From: Epiperipatus broadwayi
Taxonomy: Eukaryota > Onychophora > Udeonychophora > Euonychophora > Peripatidae
Assembly: GCA_028023455.1 (NCBI GenBank)
Contig: JAQFVV010012423.1
Coordinates: 9,468,269-9,532,268 of the forward strand
Direction of reading: 5' to 3'
Length of the DNA: 64,000 bases
Under the pieces are notes generated by a model that saw only the letters and a list, made by a program, of their open reading frames with translations, did no database searches and was not told the origin of the DNA. Made by a program: the position numbers and the translations under genes. This document shows positions 46,851 through 57,665 of the stretch, in pieces; the stretch's first letter is position 1; each line of letters opens with the position of its first letter.

Positions 46851-49800
46851 AGGGCCCCTTAGTATTTTAGGGCCGTACATGGCCACTTAGTCTGCTTACT
46901 GCTTAATCAGCCTCTGTGGAGTTGGCATATGTTTGGTTTGTAGTTTTATTAGGTTGGAGGAGTTATTGGCACTATCCATCTGGTTACATGGTTTGATAAT
47001 CACTATTTAAATGTATTTTACTATTGAGCAAAACTTATTAATTGTAAAAACTTAAGTTTTATATATATATACACATTATATTTCTGTTATTGAGAAATAA
47101 TTTTATTTAACACTTACTGTTCACATGTATATGACTCTAAGTCTAAAATACATGCATTTCATGATTTTCTGTACTTCAAACTGTAAGACCTTTGAAAACA
47201 ATAATCTGTCAAAGGCAAGATTTGCTGCTGAACTTTATTATTATTATTATTATTACATCATCAATATTATTATTATCATTATTATTATTATTTATTATTA
47301 TTACTATTTTATTGTTATTGAACACCAGTTGCTTCAAAAACATTTTTTGGTTTATAAATTTGTCTATGAAAACATTCATTGCAATATAAATATAGTGAGA
47401 TAAAAAAAATCCTAATTTAAATGTGCTGAGATATTTAGAACAACCTTCTCCTCTGCTGAAGTTCTGATGTAAAAAATGAAAATAAAACTATCATTTGTTG
47501 TATCAGAATCTTGTGAATAGGGGACATCACATTAAATATTACAGCAAATTTAAGTTAAGAGGTCATTTTCGGATTATATTTCATATTATTTGGTGCTTAA
47601 TTTTCATATTATCAGAACAAATCTCAGTGCTCTCTTCCTTTTAGAAATATCTTAAACATTGAACTTTTGCTATTTAATATAGAAATGAGCAATCTCTAAT
47701 CCTCAGTGTATATACTTATATAATGTGTAGAATATACCTTTGCCATTTGACAATAAAAATCATAACATTTATTATGCAAGCAACTACAGTTGCTATGTTA
47801 TATTATAAGTCTGTGTGATTGTTAAATGCACATATAATCTTTGCATTTATATTTTCCAAAAAACATGAAGTTGAAAATAAGTTAGATGTCTTTGCTTTAA
47901 ATAGTGTTTGATACCCTACTGTTGCAATGTAAAGGCATTAGGAAACAATAAAAACAATTAATATTCAGTTTTCCAGATCTATTATTGATAAATCACTCTT
48001 TTATTGGATTAAACATATATAACAATTGAACAATGGAAGATTTCCTAAAAGGCATTTTATAATATACTTGAAAATGGTTTTCATGAGGAAGCAAGGTCTT
48101 ATTTACATTTTAAAGATTATCTCAAAGACATTCTAAAGAAGTGCAATATGAATTATTTCTATTAGAAAAATATGGCATGGAGTAATATAATACATTAGAT
48201 ATGGTGTTGAAGTATTTCATAAAGAAGAGCTTTCTATTGAAAAAATTAAAATAAAGCATCTTAAAACAAAGCGTAGGCAGAAAAATTGAAGAGAATATTC
48301 TATATATTGTTGTACTTATATTTTACAAATTGGTTTGTATAGTCATTGTAAAACTTATTTCTAAAATAGTTTCTTTCCTCTCCTTTTTTTTCTTTTGCGC
48401 TGCCTTTTTTTCGGAGTTGGAATAACCATTTTTTTTTACAAATCAGCTGTTTATTATTATTGTTATTTATTAATTTGGATCATAAAATGAGTATATTTTT
48501 AAACATCTACTAATTATAAAAAAACTATTCTAATATGTTCTAATATTCAAAACACCTATTAAAAATATATTGTACTTAAATATATCGAGGTAATGTGACA
48601 CATACAGAGCTTGCTGTGTGTCACAATACGTATAGTGAGTTTTGCCTGTTTTAAAAACTCTCCATAATAATTCTATGCTAAACATATCAATAATATAGAT
48701 AACATATATCTTATATTCTACATTTTTCAAAATATATTCTATCATTATTTATTTATTTTTAATATTCTATAATAGGATAACCTCATTATAACTGTTTAAC
48801 TTGTTATATGCTCTATTTTTATGTTTAATTATAAAATAAACATATAATTATTTAAATATTAAGTATGATATGGTATTCTTTTATATTATTTATAATAATA
48901 TACATCACAATCAGGGTTTATTTTTATCATCACATTTCATATCACTCCATCATTCACTCTATAATTTGATCTCTAAAAAATTTGAATACAAAACATTCCC
49001 CAAATCTTTATTTAAAACATTTTTTTAATATTTTATTTGTTCAATATTTAACTTTTTTTGCATTAACTAATTTCTTGACATCACTTGAAAGTCTAGTTAT
49101 TATTCTTTACTCACCTATATAGTGCTCAAACATACAATGTAGAGACCAATGTGATAGTAGAGATTATAAATGAGGAATGGACATCTAGAACTATTGGACA
49201 TAATGATATCATGAATACATAACTTAAGGCTACATTTTTCTTGTGTTTATCTTAATTTTTATCTTGGCTTCTCTTTAAATACTTACAGATTTATAAAAAA
49301 TGCTATTGTTCATATATCACAAACACATGGACTTTCTTTAACTGTATTACTGTTAATATAAAATATATCTCTATCACTACAGAATTTCTTAATAAACTAC
49401 TTTCCTGAACCATTAATTATCTATCAAAACACTGTATAAATCCTAAAAAACATTATAGATAACTACTACACATCTTTTCATCAAATAATGTCCAAACTTC
49501 TTAATAATGCATACTTTGGACACGGAAAAAGATTAAAATAAAACAAATGGTTTATGAAATACAATTATCATAAGCAAACTAAGTTATTTACTTTTAACAT
49601 ATTTCAGAGATCAATTATTCATACATTGTATAATCATATGCAGATTATAATAATTATATTCATACCTCTATAATTTATCATTACATGAATATAAGCATAA
49701 TAAATATCACACATATTTATTTTACCTGAGTTTTGGTTTGCATTAGGAAATACCAATATCTTATATTAAACAATAGTAAATTCAATTTACTTTAATGATA

Positions 49801-52592
49801 TGTTATGATTATTATTGATGATCCCTAGTTGACATAACTTAGAATCATCATAAACAAAACCCCCCAAAATTATTATTTTCTTCCTTTTATATTAAAAAAT
49901 TTTAAAAATATTTGAGTCTTAAAACTATCAAAATATTAATAATAACTATAAATAACTAATATTAACATAAAACTGTATCATATTACAATAACTAAAAAGT
50001 TTTCTTTCATTCCTTAAACTGAATCAAAGGGGAAGGGCTAGTCTCTACAACAACCACTTGACTTGAACAGAGAGATTACTTTCTCTTTCATCCTTCCACA
50101 CTTTTTTAAGTGTTCTTTGCAGATTTAATGAAAAACATTAAAAAAATTCTAGAGAAATGTTAATTATCAATAACTAAAAAGTTCTTGTAATAAAAGTTCA
50201 TTCTTTTTACATTATTGATAAAAACAATTTTTTCCAAATTAATAAATAGGCATTTATTATTTAATAAGATATTTATCAAATTTTAAAACTTTCCTTTCTC
50301 TCAGCATTCAAATATTCACTGCAAAATCTTCCAATTTTAGAAAGTTCTCCAAATCATTCATATCAAATATTAATAATTTTGATAATGTTGATAGCAGACT
50401 TATAAACTTTTAGAGTTCATCTCAAAATTATTCATTTAACATTTTAATAAATTTAATAATTCTTGTTAGTAATATTATAAAATTTTAGAGTTCTCCTCCT
50501 GTATAGTCAATTTTCATCATGTTAAAATACTCACAAATCACTTGATATCTGTCTTTTTTTGTTCTATCTTCAGTTGATATTAATTTCAATGTAAGCAGAA
50601 ATACCTTTTCTTAATTTATATATTGTTATCATTGATATTATTTACAGTTGACACACACACACACACATATAATTATTGTTATCTCGATTTGTATTTGATC
50701 AAAGACTTGACTTTAAAGTATATACTAACATATGTACCCATCTAATGATATTAGATATAGGACTATGTGAATGAATTTTTTTTTGATATTTTACTACCTA
50801 TAAATACAAATGCAACTGTAGTTTTATTTAACAGTATTAATTTTTACAAATAAATTTATGTATACATGTTTATAAAAAGCATACTCGAATAAAATTGCTA
50901 ACAATGATGATAAAAGAAATACATAGATGAAAGGACAAACAGATATCGCTAACCTCATTGAAAAAATTAGAGATTGAAATGGAACTTGCATAGACATATT
51001 GCTAACAATGATGATAAAAGACAGATAGTTATAAGCTTCAAATTGGATCTCAGAAGATTGTAAAAGTCTTAAGGTCCATTGGAACTTGGAATAACTGTGA
51101 CATATTATTGGGAAAGTCATTTAAATGAAAGCACCAAAAGTCACAGAACTGATTGTAATTTAGGAACTTTTAATTCTTAAATCTAACTTTCTATTTCCAC
51201 ATTCTGAACCATAAAGGCAACTAGGCAGTAAGGAGTTATGACCAAATTCAGTAATATTTTTTTCCATTAATGGTAATTTACTTTTACTTGAATATTTGTT
51301 TCCAGTATTGTATTTTTATTTTTATAACTTTATTAAAAAACATCATATTCTGATTACATTATTAAAGTGTATAAATTAGAGAATGCATTGTATAATTCAT
51401 TTATGAATGAGAGTTCAAGAAATGATCTATACTTAAAATTTATTAATAATACAAAATTTCTGTCAATTTAGACAACTTATGATTATTCCTTGGTTAAACC
51501 AGTGATTTTGAAGAAAATTAAGGTTTATTAAAATTGAGCTTAAAGAAAGTAATACATGAAATGCATATTTATACAAATACATATATAATGAAATGTAACT
51601 AAATTTAATCTTATGAAATTTATTATACCAATTTTGCTAACATTATAAAATATTGATTGTTCATGATAAAATATGTCTGCTACTAGGCTAGATTACTGCC
51701 ATAAGTGGAATACAGTTTACTATTTATTTATATAATTAGTAATGGCATAGTAAATGTTATAAAGTTAACTTTAGTTTTATTTTTTTGCTTTATAACTTAT
51801 ATTACATTTTATATTATATTATATGAAAACATTCTTTATTGATTATCATCTATAATAATTAATTAGTAAACTATTTAACAATGGTAAATATTAACAATAC
51901 AATGATTATAAAATTCCAGTAACTTTCACAACCATTATTAACTATTCAAAAATCAAAATTTAATGGGAACAAACATCATCATGTAATATCCCAAAATAGT
52001 GTATGATGACATTGTTTCTAACAAATTAAAATTTTGAACAATTAATAATGGTTGAAAAGATACCTGATAACCAAATCTGGTGGCAACTATTATATAGATG
52101 GTTGCATCAGAATATGTGATAATTTGTTTATTCCATTTAAAGAGAGGAATAGATCCAATAATTATCAGACTTAGAGTCTTCAGGTAGAATGGAAATAATG
52201 ATGCAATGAAGTAACTAACCAATGATAATATCTACTTCTAGTGAGCTAGCTTTTATTTCACACATAAAATTTAGACATAATTTAGATTAGTTCATCTATA
52301 TTTTACCCTCTTTCCGATTCCATATATGCCTCAGAATTTGAACCAAGGGGGAATATTGTAATTGACTCTCTTCAGCAATAAATTTAACTTAAGTAGGAAT
52401 TATCGTATGCTTATATATATATATATATCATAAATCAACTATAATATTCATTTAATTCTATTACAATGTTATAATATCAAAAAATCTCTGTGTATACATA
52501 TATATGATGATCAATTGATGAGTGGGAAAAATGATTTTGATAAACTAGAGACCATTTAATGAGAAGTAAACTAACAATATTTATTTACAAAC
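46851..52592. other. AT-rich DNA, no supported gene
   Basis: This holds an (ATT)n tract at 47237-47315 and an (AC)n tract at 50650-50668. A ~24 bp direct duplication (ATTGCTAACAATGATGATAA and flank) occurs at 50895-50918 and 50998-51021. Open frames such as 47125-47403, 50824-51120 and 51953-52222 either translate a microsatellite or have only AT-rich hydrophobic composition without motifs. Confidence 0.5.
47237..47315. repeat. (ATT)n microsatellite, ~78 bp
   Basis: This is an imperfect ATT run with ATC interruptions. Reading frames through it give poly-Ile or poly-Tyr and are artefacts. Confidence 0.9.
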
Positions 52593-52773
52593 ATAATATA
52601 AAATTAAACCAGAAAGCATCACATGATCACATCTCCAATACTAGCACATAATTGTTTATAAACAAAGCAAAGCAAAACTCCATATAGTAGTGCCACCTGT
52701 GCTAAACAGAGTAATCAATGGATGCCAGAAGGCTTGTGCATAAAATCCCTATCTAATGCCTACTCATCCAATA

Positions 52774-52815
52774 TCCCCAGACTAGTTTCTGGCTTGTGGC
52801 CTTCATCAGTGAGGA
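52774..52815 (-). ncRNA. Hammerhead ribozyme motif (locus 1, minus copy)
   Basis: On the minus strand, stem I is TCCTCA with TGGGGA (6 pairs including one G-U). The core is CTGATGA and GAAA. Stem II is GGC/GCC around a CACAA loop. Stem III is only AC/GT with a two-base TA loop, then the cleavage-site C. An A-A mismatch lies at the base of stem II. A very short stem III is the form known from Penelope-like and retrozyme hammerheads, and such motifs may act as dimers. Confidence 0.8.
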
Positions 52816-53284
52816 GCTTTGGATCTGAGAGCACTGCATCTAGATCTTAGGATCTAATGCAACCCTCTAGCAAACACCTTTTATCTCTACTTAACTACAA
52901 AACTATGAGCATGAAATTGAAAACACAAAAAATATTTTCAATCTAAGCTCAATAGCTTATATAGTCATATGGGTCTGAACTCAGTTCAGCACCCATACAT
53001 TTGTGTCTTTGGCTCTTTAACAACCATAGCCACCACTACCCTATTAGGCAGGATTGGTGTTAAACCAGCAAGCATCACATGATCACATCTCCAATACTAG
53101 CACATAATTGTTTATAAACAAAGCAAAGCAAAACTCCATATAGTAGTGCCATCTTAGAGTGAAAATATTGTTTGTGTTTTCAATTTCATGCTCATAGTTT
53201 TGTAGTTAAGTAGAGATAAAAGGTGGTTGCTAGAGGGTTGCATTAGATCCTAAGATCTAGATGCAGTGCTCTCAGATCCAAAGC

Positions 53285-53326
53285 TCCTCACTGATGAAGG
53301 CCACAAGCCAGAAACTAGTCTGGGGA
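53285..53326 (+). ncRNA. Hammerhead ribozyme motif (locus 1, plus copy 1)
   Basis: TCCTCA is followed by CTGATGA (53291-53297), GGC-CACAA-GCC, A, GAAA (53311-53314), C-TA-G-T, C (53320) and TGGGGA. All invariant core bases are present. Cleavage would follow C53320. It sits in the segment between the two inverted arms. Confidence 0.82.
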
Positions 53327-53742
53327 TATTGGATGAGTAGGCATTAGATAGGGATTTTATGCACAAGCCTTCTGGCATCCATTGATTACTCTGTTTAGCA
53401 CAGGTGGCACTACTATATGGAGTTTTGCTTTGCTTTGTTTATAAACAATTATGTGCTAGTATTGGAGATGTGATCATGTGATGCTTGCTGGTTTAACACC
53501 AATCCTGCCTAATAGGGTAGTGGTGGCTATGGTTGTTAAAGAGCCAAAGACACCAAAATGTATGGGTGCTGAACTGAGTTCAGACCCATATGACTATATA
53601 AGCTATTGGGCTTAGATTGAAAATATTTTTTGTGTTTTCAATTTCATGCTCATAGTTTTGTAGTTAAGTAGAGATAAAAGGTGGTTGCTAGAGGGTTGCA
53701 TTAGATCCTAAGATCTAGATGCAGTGCTCTCAGATCCAAAGC

Positions 53743-53784
53743 TCCTCACTGACAAAGGCCACAAGCCAGAAACTAGTCTGGGGA
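53743..53784 (+). ncRNA. Hammerhead motif, inactivated (locus 1, plus copy 2)
   Basis: This is the same 42 bases as the copy at 53285, except that CTGATGA reads CTGACAA. The variable position 7 is T to C and the invariant G8 is A. Loss of G8, the general-base guanine of the hammerhead, should abolish self-cleavage. Confidence 0.8.
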
Positions 53785-53911
53785 TATTGGATGAGTAGGC
53801 ATTAGATAGGGATTTTATGCACAAGCCTTCTGGCATCCATTGATTACTCTGTTTAGCACAGGTGGCACTACTATATGGAGTTTTGCTTTGCTTTGTTTAT
53901 AATATAAAATT

Positions 53912-56864
53912 GTTAAATTTCTTTAACAAAATAAAAAAAAAGATTATATATATGTAAGTGTTAAGTATGTATACATATCATATTGATAATTAAAGATATT
54001 CATTAAACCAACCCTATTTCTGATAGATATGCATGAATAAACACTCGTTATATATAAAGTAAATGAATGTAACAAGAAAAATAATAAAATCATTAATTCA
54101 ACATTGTATTCATAGTGAAACTAACTAACTAACTAATTCCAATAATAGCATTTTTTCTCTCTGAAAGAACCCCTTCTTAACATGCAGAAATAAAATAGAA
54201 AAGACAATTTATGCAGAAATGTTAATTAATCATTTATACTGAATAAACATGCATAAACAAATGTTAATTAACAAAAGAAAAATAAACAACATAAATTCTA
54301 TAGTGTCAAAGCTTTATATTTCTTTTTTATATGGAATAGCAATAAATAAAGATCTTACCTCTATCCCATATTTTGGTAAGGATTCTAATAGTAATCAAAC
54401 CAAATGTCATATCACTATAAAAGGGAAGATTATCTAAATTTTATTTAAAAAAATTATTTAAGTTAATAACCTCCTTCTGCATGTTTTCTCGAATTTAGAT
54501 ACAATGAAATCTTTCAAGTTAAAGAGATCCCGGTTTCCAATACAGAAGTAAAAAATATATATATATACAATAATACATAATTCTATTAACATAAAAAATA
54601 TGTAACTAATTAATATTTCTTCACGATGACTGGCGCGAGATTTAAGAGTTAGATAATTAATGGCTCTGATAGATAATCCGTCATTATTTTGGTCGGGTTG
54701 CTATGATAGGTCATGCATTCCTCACGGAGATTCCTCAGTGACATATATACTATTGTTGTTCTTCCTTTTATATCCATCTGTAAGTTTTAGACGTGCATTT
54801 GAGATTTTTGGCAGACATTACACACTTAAACACTAATTCATTGTGCTTATTCTGTAAAGGCTGATGAACACTTAAGCCCTACAACACTATTGAGTTAGCT
54901 GGCAAACATAGTTTTTCAACAAATTAATAATATAAAGTTACTTAATTCGAAGTTTGTTATTAAATGATTTTATGTGAGTAGGATTATTTCATTAGCATTT
55001 GAAAAATAGTGTGGTATATATATCAAACGTTTATCTAAATCCACTCTTTTGATTTACTTAATTGCCTATACTTATTAAGAATGTTTTTTTACAGCTTCTT
55101 GTAATCGACTCTATCACAACTCAACAAATAACTTCAAGTGTTCAAATGAACTATCCATTTTTTTAATATTAAAGCATTCGATTCTTCTGACATTATATTA
55201 TACGAATTATGTCCTAATCGGAAAAAAGCAGAAAGATGACTGAAAAGAATTAAGTTTGTTTTTATTATTGTCCTCGGCTTTTATTATTTATTGTGCTTGC
55301 ATTTTATTTCTTTTTTCATCTTTATATATATTTATTGTTACACGTATTATCTTGATTATAAGCAAAAAAAAAAAATTGACATTGGATTGTTACCATGTTT
55401 ATTTAGTCCTAGTCTTTTTTTAAAATGAAGTCAAATATACAGATATTACATTTATTGTAATATTATACACATATTAGTACGATAGTTAATTAACGTTTTA
55501 TTTTGATGGGGATTTCATCTTTCTAGAAAAAATAAACAAAATCGGTCTGTTTTGATTCTTTCTTAACATAATAAAAAAATATACATTTGTTGCGTCTATA
55601 TATATATATAAGTACGAGTTTATTTATTTTATAATTGAAAACATATGTTTAGTTGGTTATTAAATAAAATAAAAAAAGTGAACTGGATTTGGTAGTGAGT
55701 GATAAGGTTAGATTGTAAACATATCCTTAGAATAACTGAAAGTTTTTATGGAATTATATATATATAATGTAATCTTATATTTACCATTGTAATTAGATTA
55801 ATATAGCCAAAAACTATAAATTTTTTTATTGGTTTTCTTTATGAACAAAATAAATCCATCACTATTATAGCAGATAATATGATAAAAAAGGAAATTTAAA
55901 AGTGTCTCATAGTACTGCCTAAAAAGATATATATTTTTTAGAAAGTACTTAAAGATGTCTATTGAGCAGATATTTTATTGATTAATGCATACATAAAATA
56001 TATATGTCTGTGTTATTATTATTATTATTTATTTAAAAAACACGGTTGAAATTTTTTATGTACAAATAAAAAAACATATCCATAAAATTGATATTGATAT
56101 ATGAAATGGATATAACAAATTAAGCAGAATAAAATAAATATTTAAAACAGTTCTACAATAAATGTTTCATGATAATTACAACTGAGATTACATTTAGCTA
56201 AAATAGACAATCCATGTTAGGCATTTATCACGTATATTTAAAAGGCATTAAATTACTAATCCTTTGGTTTAAACATACTTTATTTATTTTGCTATAGAGT
56301 TTAGGCTATTTTAATTGTTTATAAGACCTAGAAAATAAATAATAATCCATAAACAAATTAACTTTGTTGATTTTCATTAATAATTAAGTATTTTTTCCAA
56401 GATAAAGATTTACACATGGATTTAGACTTGTTATAAAGTTTTAACTTCCACTAATCCAATGTGAAGTTATCCATCATTTTCAAAACAGTTATTTCACAAT
56501 TTATTTTGAAAGAAGGGACAAATGATTTGATTGTTGTTACAATGAGTATCCTGCAAGCAATTTTCCAAAATTCCATTAAATCTACAAGTGTTTTCTAAAG
56601 GACTAGACTGCGTTCATTGCAGAAAACTACAAATGAATGACAGTTCATTAATAATAGATTTAGGATTATGAATGCCACCATATGAAAATATGATAAACGT
56701 CATAAATTGATCAGCAGATATTTTAAAATGGATTAAATGTGCTAACTATATAAGTCAGAAAATAATTACTATATGCACTTATTAATTTTTTTAAAAAAAT
56801 ATTATATTAGATGTCACCATGGATTTAAACCTATGAGAACAATTACCTAGTACTTCTAATTTAA
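53912..56864. other. AT-rich DNA, no supported gene
   Basis: There are short AT microsatellites (for example 54556-54567, 55597-55611) and an (ATT)n run near 56013-56028. The one frame above 60 codons (54249-54437) has no motif and ordinary AT-rich composition. Confidence 0.5.
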
Positions 56865-57030
56865 TATCTAGTGCTTATCACATGATCACATTTCCTATAC
56901 TAGCACATTAATTGTTGATTAACAGAGCAAAACTCTCCATACAGTATTGCCACCTGTGCTAAACAGAGTAATCAATGGATGCCAGAAGGCTTGTGCATAA
57001 AATCCCTATCTAATGCCTACTCATCCAATA

Positions 57031-57072
57031 TCCCCAGACTAGTTTCTGACTTGTGGCCTTCATCAGTGAGGA
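57031..57072 (-). ncRNA. Hammerhead ribozyme motif (locus 2, minus copy)
   Basis: The core CTGATGA and GAAA are intact, with stem I TCCTCA/TGGGGA, stem III AC-TA-GT and cleavage-site C. Stem II is GGC/GTC, so its middle pair is G-U. Confidence 0.78.
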
Positions 57073-57499
57073 GCTTTGGATCTGAGAGCACTGCATCTAG
57101 ATCTTAGGATCTAATGCAACCCTCTAGCAACCACCTTTTATCTCAGCTTAACTACTAAACTATGAGAATGAAATTGAAAACACAAAAAATATTTTCAATC
57201 TAAGCTCAATAGCTTAAATAGTCATATGGGTCTGAACTCAGTTCAGCACCCATACATTTTGGTGTCTAATAGGATAGTGGTGGCTATGGTTGTAAAAGAG
57301 CCAAAGACACCAAAATGTATGGGTGCTGAACTGAGTTCAGACCCATATGACTATTTAAGCTATTGAGCTTAGATTGAAAATATTTTTTGTGTTTTCAATT
57401 TCATTCTCATAGTTTAGTAGTTAAGCTGAGATAAAAGATGGTTGATAGAGGGTTGCATTAGATCCTAAGATCTAGATGCAGTGCTCTCAGATCCAAAGC

Positions 57500-57541
57500 T
57501 CCTCACTGATGAAGGCCACAAGTCAGAAACTAGTCTGGGGA
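57500..57541 (+). ncRNA. Hammerhead ribozyme motif (locus 2, plus copy)
   Basis: This is the mirror of the motif at 57031-57072, with the same G-U variant in stem II and an intact core. Transcription from either strand across this locus would yield one sense and one antisense motif. Confidence 0.78.
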
Positions 57542-57665
57542 TATTGGATGAGTAGGCATTAGATAGGAATTTTATGCACAAGTCTTCTGGCATCCATTGA
57601 TTACTCTGTTTAGCACAGGTGGCAATACTGTATGGAGAGTTTTGCTCTGTTTATCTAGTGCTTAT

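Larger units (their letters stand above)
52593..53911. mobile_element. Hammerhead-bearing palindromic retroelement, locus 1
   Basis: A 13 bp target-site duplication, ATAATATAAAATT, is at 52593-52605 and 53899-53911. Between them are copies of one unit. The left part (52606-53151) is in minus orientation and the right part (53161-53898) in plus. The right part contains two partial units head-to-tail, with hammerhead motifs 458 bp apart (53285 and 53743), which gives the monomer length. The left part holds one full period plus ~85 bp of the next. The element begins mid-unit, as expected for a copy made from a circular or concatemeric template. It encodes no protein. Tandem monomers of a few hundred bases with type I hammerheads and short target duplications describe animal retrozymes and non-autonomous Penelope-like elements; the inverted dimer arrangement is the unusual part. 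Confidence 0.85.
56865..57665. mobile_element. Hammerhead-bearing palindromic retroelement, locus 2
   Basis: A 14 bp target-site duplication, TATCTAGTGCTTAT, is at 56865-56878 and 57652-57665. The 773 bp between is an almost perfect inverted repeat: the left arm 56879-57267 is minus and the right arm 57303-57651 is plus. A ~35 base spacer (57268-57302) holds part of the unit in single copy. Each arm has one hammerhead motif. The unit is the same as at locus 1, with ~5% differences by eye shared by both arms (for example AGTC for AGCC in stem II, and TTAAGCTGAG for TTAAGTAGAG). Shared arm-specific changes mean the palindrome formed from one template, so the two arms were made together. Confidence 0.88.

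Noticed and set aside
47125-47403. Frames with poly-Tyr/poly-Ile
   Set aside because: They are translations of the (ATT)n tract.
52606-53898. CRISPR-like or simple satellite interpretation of the repeated units
   Set aside because: The units are long, inverted, few, and bounded by target-site duplications; there is no spacer-repeat pattern, and the DNA is eukaryotic.
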